This document shows, piece by piece, positions 33,427 to 41,226 of a stretch of DNA of 64,000 bases; the first letter of the stretch is position 1; each line of letters begins with the position of its first letter. The stretch comes from Alicyclobacillus mali (GTDB taxonomy: Bacteria > Bacillota > Bacilli > Alicyclobacillales > Alicyclobacillaceae): the NCBI RefSeq assembly GCF_017329565.1, contig NZ_JAFMTT010000012.1, one strand, 5' to 3'. The notes beneath the pieces were generated by a model. That model made no database searches and had not been told where the DNA came from. It saw nothing but the letters and a program-made list of their open reading frames with translations. The position numbers were made by a program, and so were the translations under genes.

Positions 33427-33759
33427 TTGGCGGTGAGCCCTTTGTCTAAAAGAAGCATCCTCGTCCTACATCGAAATCGTCAACAGCAACACTTGCTCGC
33501 TCATCTCGACGGAGCGATCGCTGGCTCACTTGTCGAAACCTACCGCACTTGTGGCAAACCCAATTGCATCTGCCATTCCGGGCAAAAACACGGGCCGTAC
33601 TACCTGCTGACGTGGTCGGAGAATGGCCGGACGCGTACCTGCCACGTCCCCGCCGACAAAGTGGATGCCGTACGCACTGGGGTTGAGCGTTTTCGCGCCG
33701 CGCGAGAGGCGCTACAGAAACTGGGCGAGTACAATCGCCGTCTGATGCTGGAGGACTGA
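33427..33759 (+). CDS. DUF6788 family protein associated with a transposable element
   Basis: A 110-residue protein with the conserved cysteine cluster TCGKPNCICHSGQKHGPYYL, continuing TWSENGRTRTCHVP and ending in a helical REALQKLGEYNRRLML. I recognise the DUF6788 pattern, which is usually found next to transposase genes; its function is unknown, and the Cys/His set suggests metal or nucleic-acid binding. The start is uncertain (TTG at 33427 or the GTG two codons later). It lies inside the 18-bp inverted repeats and is followed after 5 bases by a putative transposase start. Confidence 0.7.
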   Translation: MAVSPLSKRSILVLHRNRQQQHLLAHLDGAIAGSLVETYRTCGKPNCICHSGQKHGPYYLLTWSENGRTRTCHVPADKVDAVRTGVERFRAAREALQKLGEYNRRLMLED

Positions 33760-33764
33760 TCCTC

Positions 33765-33831
33765 ATGCTCACGCGCTTCCCGGATTCACGTTCGCTATGG
33801 GATGACTGGTCGATTCGAAAGCTGTTGCCGG
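33765..33831 (+). pseudogene. Putative transposase, first 22 codons, cut by IS66
   Basis: An ATG at 33765 begins MLTRFPDSRSLWDDWSIRKL and is interrupted at 33832, where the IS66 left end starts. Its position directly after the DUF6788 ORF suggests it is the transposase of the outer element. No matching continuation is recognised beyond 36415, so the identity is inferred from context only. Confidence 0.4.
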
Positions 33832-33913
33832 GTAAGCGTAAACTGAGACCCACATGGCTTTCATCCTCTCGTCGCTTGAAAATACCATCAACAAGCCACG
33901 GGAGGGTTCTTGT

Positions 33914-34246
33914 ATGCGAGAGCACATGTCTCACCAGCAGCGCCGTGAACTTTGGCGTGAACGTATCGCTGCCTTCTACGACAGCGGCCAGTCCGCCAGT
34001 CAGTTTTGCGCTGAGCACGGTCTGAAACCCCATCAGTTCTGGTACTGGCTTCGCCGACTACGAAACGAAACCGCACCTGGCATGCACGACACAACGTTCG
34101 CGTCGGTCGTGACAACCTCATCACCTTCGGACGCAGGCCGTTCGCCCCTGACCCTGCGCATTGGTTCGGTCGAGATTGATGTCCGTCCCGGCTACGACGC
34201 CTCGACACTTGCTGAGCTCATTCGGCTCGTGATGCACGTTTGCTAG
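33914..34246 (+). CDS. tnpA: IS66 accessory protein TnpA
   Basis: A 110-residue protein. The helix-turn-helix region MSHQQRRELWRERIAAFYDS plus GQSASQFCAEHGLKPHQFWY matches IS66 TnpA, and the C-terminal strand is LRIGSVEIDVRPGYDAS. The start is ATG at 33914 after GGGAGGGTTCTTGT; the frame is open 60 bases further upstream without a ribosome site. Its stop overlaps the tnpB start. The N-terminal half is repeated almost exactly, inverted, at 36648-36842. Confidence 0.9.
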   Translation: MREHMSHQQRRELWRERIAAFYDSGQSASQFCAEHGLKPHQFWYWLRRLRNETAPGMHDTTFASVVTTSSPSDAGRSPLTLRIGSVEIDVRPGYDASTLAELIRLVMHVC

Positions 34247-34602
34247 CCTTCGACTGGACTTCGGATCACCGGGTGTATCTCGCCTGCGGCGCCACAGACA
34301 TGCGCAAACCCATTGACGGACTTGCCGCACTCGTTCAGGCGTCGTTTCAACTCGATCCGTTTTCGCCATGCCTGTTTGTCTTCTGCAATCGGCAACGGGA
34401 CAAACTCAAAATCCTGCACTGGTCGCACAACGGCTTTTGGCTGTACTATCGGCGCTTAGAGCGCGGTCGATTCGATTGGCCAGAGACTGGCGATGCCAAG
34501 ACCATGGTGATCACACGACGCGAGCTGAACTGGCTCCTGGATGGCCTGCCGCTCGAGCAGCCGAAGGCGCATCGAGCTGTGCCTGCCCGTTCTGCGATTT
34601 AA
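34240..34602 (+). CDS. tnpB: IS66 accessory protein TnpB
   Basis: A 120-residue TnpB with VYLACGATDMRKPIDGLAAL, FVFCNRQRDKLKILHWSHNG and FWLYYRRLERGRFDWPETGD, the same pattern as the copy at 9.5 kb. It begins with TTG at 34240, overlapping the tnpA stop, so it is probably translated by coupling. Complete; it lies about 50 bases before tnpC. Confidence 0.9.
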   Translation: MLAFDWTSDHRVYLACGATDMRKPIDGLAALVQASFQLDPFSPCLFVFCNRQRDKLKILHWSHNGFWLYYRRLERGRFDWPETGDAKTMVITRRELNWLLDGLPLEQPKAHRAVPARSAI

Positions 34603-34651
34603 GTAGGCCACATCAGCAGGAATCGGATCTAGGCCGTCGAATGCTTAGGGC

Positions 34652-36268
34652 ATGACCCATGAGAACGGCACCATCCTCATGACCGAACAAGAATACGAAG
34701 CCCTTCAGCGGGAAAAGGAGCAATTACGCCAACAGGTGGCCTACTTGGAGGAGCAGATCCATCTGCTCCGTCATCGTCTGTTTGGGGCTTCCAGTGAAAA
34801 GCGCCGCAAGACTCAGGCTGAGTCGGACAGCATCCAGCTCCCGTTGTTCAACGAAGCCGAAATCGAAGCGGACGCCCAAGCTTCGGAAGAGACCGGGAAA
34901 GCCGATGCAGAAGCGACGTCAGAGACGGAGACCATCACGTATGGGCGCCGGAAGCCTTGTGCGGCACGGGAGCGTGACGCCTGGCTGTATCAGGGCGAAG
35001 CAGACGAGGTCGTCGAATACCGACTGTCAGATGACGAGCGAGTCTGCCCGAAATGTGCGGGCGAGCTGCATGAGATGAGCCGTGAGGTCACGCGGCGCGT
35101 GAAAATCATCCCGGCGCAGATGAAAAAAGTCGAGTACGTGCGGTACGTGTACGCCTGCCGGCACTGTGAAGCGCAGGACGTGGAGACCCCTGTGGTGCGC
35201 GCGCCGATGCCGAGGCCGGTGCAGGCGAAGAGTCTCGCGACGCCAGAAGCGGTGGCATACGTGATGACGAAGAAGTTCGTCGACGGGATGCCATTGTACC
35301 GGCAAGAGCAACAGTTTGCGCGGCACGGGTATCCGCTGTCCCGCCAAACGCTGGCGAATTGGGTGGTGCACGCGGCGGAGACGTGGTTAGAGCCGCTCTA
35401 TGCGAAACTCCGCCAAGTGCTCTTGGCTCAGCGCTATCTACATGCGGACGAAACGACCCTGCAAGTGTTACATGAAGCCGGGCGCGCAGCGCAGACCCAG
35501 TCGTACATGTGGGTATATCGCAGCAGTATGAATGGACCACCCATTGTCCTGTACGATTACCAGGAAACGCGAAGTGCGGACCATCCGCGGCGGTTCTTGG
35601 CAGGGTTTCAAGGGTATCTGCACGTGGATGGATACGCGGGGTATGAGGGCTTACCGGATGTCACCCTTGTCGGATGCTGGGCGCATGCGCGGAGGAAATT
35701 TGACGAAGCCCTCAAGGCAGTGCCTCCCAAGGAGCGAAAGGGCAAGACGGCGGCGGAAGAAGGACTGTCCTTCTGCAACGCGCTGTATGCGGTGGAGAAG
35801 AAGCTGAAGAACGTAAGCGTCGAAGAGCGGCAACGTGTGCGGATGGCCCAAAGTAAGCCCATCCTGGACGCGTTTTTGGCATGGCTTGAAAAGCAGGAAC
35901 AGCAGGTGTTGCCGAAAAGCGCGTTAGGACGGGCGGTGAATTATGGCCTGAAGCAGTGGCCGAAGCTGATTCGGTATGTTGAAGATGGGCATTTGGAGAT
36001 CGACAACAACCGCTGCGAGCGGTCATTGAAGCCGTTTGTGATCGGACGGAAGAACTGGCTTTTTGCCAATACGCCGCGAGGAGCACGGGCCAGTGCTGTG
36101 ACATACAGCATCGTGGAGACGGCGAAGGAAAACGGACTGAATCCGACCGCGTATCTCACGTACCTCTTTGAACGGATGCCGAATATGGATCTGATGGATG
36201 AGGCGGCGTTCGAGGCATTGTTGCCCTGGTCAGAAGGGCTCCCGGAAGGGATTCGAGTGAAGAGGTGA
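34652..36268 (+). CDS. tnpC: IS66 transposase TnpC
   Basis: A 538-residue DDE transposase. Residues 10-50 form a coiled coil (EYEALQREKEQLRQQVAYLE). A Cys-pair zinc-ribbon segment (VCPKCAGEL ... CRHCEAQ) lies near residues 130-170. The catalytic Asp is in YLHADETTLQVL, the second in GYLHVDGYAGYEG, and the Glu region in LEIDNNRCERSLKPFVIG. The C-terminal NPTAYLTYLFERMPNMD block is identical to the defective copy at 10.3 kb apart from the stop codon there. Apparently functional. Confidence 0.95.
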   Translation: MTHENGTILMTEQEYEALQREKEQLRQQVAYLEEQIHLLRHRLFGASSEKRRKTQAESDSIQLPLFNEAEIEADAQASEETGKADAEATSETETITYGRRKPCAARERDAWLYQGEADEVVEYRLSDDERVCPKCAGELHEMSREVTRRVKIIPAQMKKVEYVRYVYACRHCEAQDVETPVVRAPMPRPVQAKSLATPEAVAYVMTKKFVDGMPLYRQEQQFARHGYPLSRQTLANWVVHAAETWLEPLYAKLRQVLLAQRYLHADETTLQVLHEAGRAAQTQSYMWVYRSSMNGPPIVLYDYQETRSADHPRRFLAGFQGYLHVDGYAGYEGLPDVTLVGCWAHARRKFDEALKAVPPKERKGKTAAEEGLSFCNALYAVEKKLKNVSVEERQRVRMAQSKPILDAFLAWLEKQEQQVLPKSALGRAVNYGLKQWPKLIRYVEDGHLEIDNNRCERSLKPFVIGRKNWLFANTPRGARASAVTYSIVETAKENGLNPTAYLTYLFERMPNMDLMDEAAFEALLPWSEGLPEGIRVKR

Positions 36269-36647
36269 AATTTCAAATTCATCAGCGAAGGCCCTGCCGG
36301 CGACGGCGGGCCTTTCGTATGGAAGCACGAGTCCTTTAGCACTCGTGCGGAGCCGGGCGGATGCTCAGCCCCACGCCTGACACATGAGTCAAGGTGTAGT
36401 TCGGTTCACGTTTACGTTTTGAACGCGAAACGGATCGTCAACCTGATCCAGGGTCGATCATCAAAACCCGTCCCTGCTTCGTAATGTGCTAAGGATGGTC
36501 AATGGAATTAATCTACGGGAACACCAACCAGACTCCTCATGCACTCTTCGACCACAGGTATCCGACCACACGAATTTCTGATTGGCTCCCCTGATCCCAC
36601 GGAATTCCCCACTTTTTCAGAGCTCTCGTTTTACTGTCAAACTTGAG

Positions 36648-36842
36648 TTCAGACCGTGCTTAGCGCAAAACTGACTGGCGGACTGGCCGCTGTCGTAGAA
36701 GGCAGCGATACGTTCACGCCAAAGTTCACGGCGCTGCTGGTGAGACATGTGCTCGCGCATGCAAGAACCCTCCCGTGGCTTGATGAGCCCATTTTCAAGC
36801 AGCAGGAGGGCAAACACCATGTGGATTTGGTTTGACGCTTAC
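36648..36842 (-). mobile_element. Partial inverted IS66 left end with truncated tnpA
   Basis: On the minus strand from 36842 the sequence GTAAGCGTCAAACC repeats the IS66 left end, followed by the start of TnpA (MREHMSHQQRRELWRERIAA, ending at FCAKHGL). At 36648 it breaks and abuts the 18-bp repeat of the outer element through a 19-bp spacer. It is about 195 bp of a second IS66 copy, left by deletion or by insertion of the outer element. Confidence 0.8.
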
Positions 36843-37019
36843 TCCGTGACGATGTTAGGTGGCATGCCACGTCTGGCCAAGATGGCAAGCTAACATCGGC
36901 TGTCAAGGCTGGGAGACGTACCTTGACAGCCTCACATGGGTACGACATCCTAGTATTGGCTACAGGAACGAAAGTAATCTCTTAAAACGGAGTTTACACA
37001 GAACGCTTAACACACCCTT

Positions 37020-37137
37020 TTACTTAATAGTAAAATGGTTTGAAGGTTCAATTATCCTCCTCTCGACTTGGAGTGACGTCCTTCTTTGTGCTCGAACATC
37101 CTTGCCGCACAAGGGCTTGTGATTCTGCAATAAGCTC
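37020..37137 (-). mobile_element. Solo end of the 11.4-12.9 kb insertion sequence
   Basis: About 110 bases match the transposase-proximal end of the dead IS at 12.74-12.86 kb, including GTCCTTCTTTGTGCTCGAA, TTGCCGCACAAGGGCT and the terminal GTGATTCTGCAATAAGCTC (37119-37137). No transposase is attached. The terminal base lies 3 bases from the stop codon of the adjacent dehydrogenase gene. Confidence 0.75.
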
Positions 37138-37140
37138 AAA

Positions 37141-38295
37141 TTAATACATATTAACCCACCCACCATTACGCTCTGATGACTCTATACACCTTTCGACCCA
37201 CAGAACTGCCTCAGCTCCATCATCTATGTCGGGATACCATGAAGGCTCATCCATGGTTCGTGTTTCGCCACGAATTGCAGAGGCAAAGCGCCTATACAAG
37301 TTTGCCCACGCTTCAAACAGACCTTCTGAGTGTCCCTCAGCTATTCGATCTTCTGCACGTGCCGAGGGATATAGTCCATGCGTTCCCCTCTGAAGTATAA
37401 TGGGGAATCCCCGCGCTGGCTCATACCTCAATTTGTTTGGTTCTTCAGCGCACCACTCAACACTCGCTTCACTGCCAACGATTCTTATCCGTAAACCATG
37501 TTGAGAACCTGTATTAACAGCTGAAACCCACATAAACGCAATGGCACCATCATTACTTTCCATTGTAACAAACGCGTTGTCCTCTAGGGGAGCCCTTGAC
37601 TGTACAATACTTTGGCGTATACAAGAAACCTTTTCTATCTTCAAGTCGGGTACCATAACTCGCATCAAATAAAGTGGATGAACCCCCAAGTCTGCCAACA
37701 CAAAGCTTGGTCCCGCCACATTCGGGTTGAATCTCCACTGTAACTTCTCCTGGGGACTCGCTTGCGAACAACCTCCATGCGCGAATTCGGCTTTGATAAT
37801 CCGTACGTCTCCGATCTCCCCGTTGCAGACCATTTGGCGAGCTTGCTCAACCATTTGATGGCCTGCATATCCAAACATGACTCCGACAACCCGCTCACGT
37901 TCACGCGCTAGCTTGCGCAGGTACTGTGCTTCTCGACTTGAAAGGCACAGCGGTTTTTCACAAATCACATGTAGATTTGACTCTAGTGCAGCTTTGCAAA
38001 TTTCAAAATGCAAATTGTTGGGGGTAGCAATGGTAACGGCCTCAATACCATCGCTTCGTTGTGACTCGAGCTCAAACATTTCCTTATACGTCCCATAACA
38101 TCGCGCTGGATCTAATCCAAGCTCTTTCCCAAACTGCTTACTTTGTTCCGGAATAACATCAAACGCCCCACTGACCAGTTGAAAATAGCCATCGCGCGTA
38201 GCGGCACACCTGTGAATATACCCGATCGCACTTCCCGCGCCACCACCAACAAGAGCCCAACGAATCGGCCGTACGTTTCTCCGCCCGTCAATCAT
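37141..38295 (-). CDS. Gfo/Idh/MocA-family NAD(P)-dependent oxidoreductase (YcjS-like)
   Basis: A 384-residue dehydrogenase. The N-terminal Rossmann domain has RWALVGGGAGSAIGYIHRCA, and the cofactor/substrate motif is HVICEKPLCLSSREAQ (EKP). ADLGVHPLYLMRVMVP supplies the catalytic His-containing helix. Longer than typical IolG and with a GGG start, it resembles the YcjS-type branch that oxidises hexosides at C3. Start ATG at 38295 after AAGGAGGTTGCTTGA. Last gene of the inositol/ABC cluster on this strand. The stop TAA lies 3 bases from an IS end, so the last residues might have been changed by the insertion. The substrate is inferred to be a sugar or inositol derivative. Confidence 0.85.
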   Translation of the reverse strand: MIDGRRNVRPIRWALVGGGAGSAIGYIHRCAATRDGYFQLVSGAFDVIPEQSKQFGKELGLDPARCYGTYKEMFELESQRSDGIEAVTIATPNNLHFEICKAALESNLHVICEKPLCLSSREAQYLRKLARERERVVGVMFGYAGHQMVEQARQMVCNGEIGDVRIIKAEFAHGGCSQASPQEKLQWRFNPNVAGPSFVLADLGVHPLYLMRVMVPDLKIEKVSCIRQSIVQSRAPLEDNAFVTMESNDGAIAFMWVSAVNTGSQHGLRIRIVGSEASVEWCAEEPNKLRYEPARGFPIILQRGTHGLYPSARAEDRIAEGHSEGLFEAWANLYRRFASAIRGETRTMDEPSWYPDIDDGAEAVLWVERCIESSERNGGWVNMY

Positions 38296-38421
38296 TCAAG
38301 CAACCTCCTTACGGTGTCTATGTGAGATTGGCCTACGTTACCTGTTATTAAATATTTAAGCGACAATCAATAAACAAACGCAGCCTACACAGTACCCCAT
38401 GTTGCACTTTTCTAATTTGGA

Positions 38422-39351
38422 TCATATCCGCGAGTTGTAATTCAGTAGCTGATTAAGATAATCTCCGCTGCTCGTTAACTGGAATGTAGCCTGACGCCAA
38501 TGTGCAGGTGATTTTTCAATCTCAATCGTTAAATAACCACTATAATTAATCTCTAGGAGAGTTTTGATTATGCTAGGGTAATCTAGACATCCCTGTCCAA
38601 TTGCACAAGTCAGTCCGTTCGCACATGCTTCAAAGAACTCATGATTCTTGCGTATAGAGGAAAGATAAACACCCAAATTAAAATCCTTTATATGGATATA
38701 TTCGACTAACTCTGAGTAATTCGAGATAACATTCACAGGGTTCATCCCTGCGTAGAAAGTGTGACCTGTATCTAAACAAAGCTTGATGTTAGTTTTAGAT
38801 ATATACTCCACAACTTCTTGTATCTCATCATGGAACTCAATATACCCTCCTACGTGTGGATGAATCAAAGGTATAACACCGGCGTCTTCTGCCAACTTAG
38901 CGATTAAGCAAATATGCTCCACTAACTGTCTTAATGAATCTCTGTCAAGCCGAGGAGCTAAACGATAATTCCCAATTGTAGATCTTCCTTCCTTGTGTCC
39001 CCAATCTATGATGATTAAATATGGACCTTTTATAGTCTTTAAATTACATTTCGCTCGGGAAAGGAACTTACACAACTGTGCAATATCCTCTTTTAACTCA
39101 TTAACACGAGCACGAGATACTAAATCATCAAAGACGGTGCCTGCAACAATATGAATTCCGCGCATTGAAAACTCGTCAAGGACCCATTCGGCATTACTTA
39201 TAGGAATGTATCCCATAGGCCCAAGCTCCACGCCGCCTATTTTCAACTCTGATACTCGATCTAAAAAATCAATCCAATTAATGAGCTCAGATCCCGATGG
39301 CCTATCGACACCAAATGTGCACGGAGCCGTAGCTAGTAGTATGTTCTCCAT
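38422..39351 (-). CDS. Sugar phosphate isomerase/epimerase-family protein (xylose-isomerase-like TIM barrel)
   Basis: About 309 residues of the AP-endonuclease-2/xylose-isomerase-like family. Candidate metal ligands are in VIPLIHPHVGGYIEFHDE, LCLDTGHTFYAGMNP, EYIHIKDFNLG and YLTIEIEKSPAH. The gene is strikingly AT-rich compared with the flanking host genes. Start ATG at 39351 after GGGGGTGGAG; the GTG three codons earlier overlaps that ribosome site. It sits 31 bases after the IolH-like gene. Relatives include IolE, IolI, IolH and YcjR; the specific reaction cannot be assigned. Confidence 0.8.
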   Translation of the reverse strand: MENILLATAPCTFGVDRPSGSELINWIDFLDRVSELKIGGVELGPMGYIPISNAEWVLDEFSMRGIHIVAGTVFDDLVSRARVNELKEDIAQLCKFLSRAKCNLKTIKGPYLIIIDWGHKEGRSTIGNYRLAPRLDRDSLRQLVEHICLIAKLAEDAGVIPLIHPHVGGYIEFHDEIQEVVEYISKTNIKLCLDTGHTFYAGMNPVNVISNYSELVEYIHIKDFNLGVYLSSIRKNHEFFEACANGLTCAIGQGCLDYPSIIKTLLEINYSGYLTIEIEKSPAHWRQATFQLTSSGDYLNQLLNYNSRI

Positions 39352-39382
39352 CTGCTCCACCCCCGGAAATTAAGCAAGTGTA

Positions 39383-40246
39383 TTATTCGAGAGAAAACCC
39401 TTCCTTTATTTTTCTTAACATGTACTTACTTGATTCATCTCGTCTATCCGCCCATGCGAATACAGAATTGGTAGCAATGCCATCAAAATTCATTTGTTTT
39501 AGTTTTTTAAAGATAGTCAGAAAGTCCACCTCACCTTCGCCAATGTTCAGATGCTGATGAACGGTCACTTGTGCCCCTGGCGGATTGACTATGTAGCGAA
39601 GCCCGCCAGCCGCTTTGTGATTGAATGTATCAGCGAAAAGAACATGCTGAAGCAAGTCGCCCGCGTAATCGAACATGGCTTCAATGTCACCTGTGCCATC
39701 GTCGTAATAAAACGTGTGTGCCGTCGAGTACACTAGGTTGATCCATGGCTTATCGAGCGCACGTATCATATCAACAGCCTCTTTGTTCGTCTCGATAAAG
39801 TCGTACGGGTGAGCCTGCAAATTGAGGTGTATGCCTTCACGCTCAAAGATCGGAATCAGCTCATCCATCGACTTAATAAATTTTTCTTCGCACACCACTG
39901 GATTGTACTTTGTGCCGCTAAACTCGCTATTCACAAGATCAACCTCGAGTTCGACGGCAATTTCGATTGCTCGCTTCCAATTGCGAACCGCTGCCTGTCT
40001 CCGCTCTTCCTCTGGGCCTGCCCAGTGATAGAGGGGCAACAGCGAGGAAATTTTCACACCGGCGTCACGCAAGTAGCGCTTTAATTTTTGAATTCGATCT
40101 CGATCAGCTCTCGGATATTTGTAAAATGGGCAAAAGTCCTCCCGAGGTGACAACTCAATGTACTCATAACCGAGTTTCGCTGCTTTTTCCACCAACTCAC
40201 GAAGTGACAAATCCGTGTACATAGTTGGATCTAGTGCAATTTTCAT
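39383..40246 (-). CDS. iolH: IolH-like sugar phosphate isomerase/epimerase-family protein
   Basis: A 287-residue TIM-barrel protein. It begins MKIALDPTMYTDLSLRELVE and has LGYEYIELSPREDFCPFYKY, ERRQAAVRNWKRAIEIAVEL, LNLQAHPYDFIETNKEAVDM and HQHLNIGEGEVDF, which I recognise as the pattern of Bacillus IolH. IolH is encoded in the inositol operon but its reaction is not firmly known. Metal ligands (Glu, Asp, His) of the family appear present. Start ATG at 40246 after GGAGGAGGTAGATTT. It lies downstream of the permease genes. The symbol is by similarity; an epimerase acting on 2-keto sugars is an alternative. Confidence 0.7.
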   Translation of the reverse strand: MKIALDPTMYTDLSLRELVEKAAKLGYEYIELSPREDFCPFYKYPRADRDRIQKLKRYLRDAGVKISSLLPLYHWAGPEEERRQAAVRNWKRAIEIAVELEVDLVNSEFSGTKYNPVVCEEKFIKSMDELIPIFEREGIHLNLQAHPYDFIETNKEAVDMIRALDKPWINLVYSTAHTFYYDDGTGDIEAMFDYAGDLLQHVLFADTFNHKAAGGLRYIVNPPGAQVTVHQHLNIGEGEVDFLTIFKKLKQMNFDGIATNSVFAWADRRDESSKYMLRKIKEGFSLE

Positions 40247-40321
40247 AAATCTACCTCCTCCTACGCGAGATGACGCCCGTCTCACATCAAGTCCTTCCCG
40301 CCGATTTTAGCACTCCGATCG

Positions 40322-40363
40322 GTTTACACACATTGTGTAATTGAGTATCGCACACATGTGAGA
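40322..40363. promoter_or_regulatory. Palindromes in the permease/iolH-like gap
   Basis: ACACATTGTGT and CACATGTG are two short palindromes 20 bases apart in the 158-base gap after the second permease gene. They may form a small hairpin or an operator; there is no T-tract, so this is not a clear terminator. Confidence 0.2.
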
Positions 40364-40404
40364 TCTGAAATCTTCCATACCATATCTGTGATCTACCTCA
40401 GCCT

Positions 40405-41226
40405 CTATTTCACTGCTCCAGCGGTAAGCCCTCGGACCAAGTATTTCTGAACGAACAGCAAGAATATGACCATCGGCAGGATGGCTAGAATGCCGGAAGC
40501 GGCCATTTGCGACCAGTAGGTTTGATATTGAGAAAGAAATCCGATAATACTTACCGGCAACGTCTCGGCGGAGGAATTGGCCGTCAGAAACAAACCAAAC
40601 ACCAAATCGTTCCATGTAAAAATCATTGTCATAACCGCCGTCGTTGCCAGTCCCGGTGCCGCAAGCGGGAGCACCACCCTCAACATGGTCCGAATACGTC
40701 CGCATCCGTCGACCATCGCCGCCTCGTCTAGAGATTCAGGAATCTCCGATAAATACGAACGCATCATCCAAACCACGAACGGCATGTCGACCAAGCTATA
40801 GGCAAATATCAAGCCCAGTTTGGTATTGTAGAGTCCAGTGTTCTGATAGATTTGAAACAAAGGGACAATGAAGACAATTGGAAGCATCATGCGTATAGAA
40901 AGTACGATAAATGAAACAACCGTCCGAAAACCGCCGGCAAACCGAAACCGCGCCAAGGAATAAGCGGCTGGAACGCCTATTAACAGAGACAAAAGCGTAG
41001 ACCCGACCGACACGGCTGAGCTATTCACAAAATACACGCCAAAGTTATCAACCACATAGTGATAGCTTGCGAACGTCGGATGTAGCGGCACGAATGTAGG
41101 CGGATCCGTAAGTACTTCTGCATTAGTCTTTAATGATGTAATCAACAACCAGTAGAGAGGAAACAGGGTCCAAACACTAAAAAGGATGACGACCCCCCAT
41201 TTAATACATTTCTGGAATAAAATCAT
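40405..41226 (-). CDS. Carbohydrate ABC transporter permease, MalG type
   Basis: A 273-residue inner-membrane permease with about six hydrophobic helices, starting WGVVILFSVWTLFPLYWLLI. The EAA loop that contacts the ATPase is ESLDEAAMVDGCGRIRTMLR near residue 190, before VVLPLAAPG. It pairs with the MalF-type subunit, with which it overlaps by 4 bases (ATGA). The usual ATP-binding protein gene is not present; many Firmicute sugar importers share a MsmK-type ATPase encoded elsewhere. Function is inferred as import of an inositol-related or oligosaccharide substrate. Confidence 0.93.
   Translation of the reverse strand: MILFQKCIKWGVVILFSVWTLFPLYWLLITSLKTNAEVLTDPPTFVPLHPTFASYHYVVDNFGVYFVNSSAVSVGSTLLSLLIGVPAAYSLARFRFAGGFRTVVSFIVLSIRMMLPIVFIVPLFQIYQNTGLYNTKLGLIFAYSLVDMPFVVWMMRSYLSEIPESLDEAAMVDGCGRIRTMLRVVLPLAAPGLATTAVMTMIFTWNDLVFGLFLTANSSAETLPVSIIGFLSQYQTYWSQMAASGILAILPMVIFLLFVQKYLVRGLTAGAVK

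Larger units (their letters stand above)
33832..36415 (+). mobile_element. Intact IS66-family insertion sequence (tnpA-tnpB-tnpC)
   Basis: A 2584-bp element. The left end GTAAGCGTAAACTGAGACC and the right end, read as reverse complement GTAAACGTGAACCGAACTAC, share most of their outer 16 bases. The three genes tnpA, tnpB and tnpC are complete and in the standard order. Flanking 8-mers (GTTGCCGG and GTTTTGAA) do not match, so the usual target duplication was lost or was never formed. It is the likely active source of the truncated copy at 9.1 kb and the partial copy at 36.6 kb. Confidence 0.88.
33356..36628. mobile_element. Remnant insertion sequence with 18-bp perfect inverted repeats, interrupted by an IS66
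   Basis: CGAGAGCTCTGAAAAAGT at 33356-33373 reappears in inverted orientation at 36611-36628, an exact 18-bp match. The element contains a DUF6788 ORF, the first codons of a putative transposase, and a complete IS66 (33832-36415). Without the IS66 only about 690 bp remain, too little for a whole transposase, so most was deleted. No clear target duplication is seen at the outer ends. Family not identified. Confidence 0.6.

Noticed and set aside
33824..36423. 8-bp target duplication around the intact IS66
   Set aside because: The flanking octamers GTTGCCGG and GTTTTGAA do not match, so no duplication is claimed.
40322..40363. Terminator after the MalG-type permease gene
   Set aside because: The palindromes ACACATTGTGT and CACATGTG are short and lack a T-tract, so I listed them only as possible regulatory palindromes.
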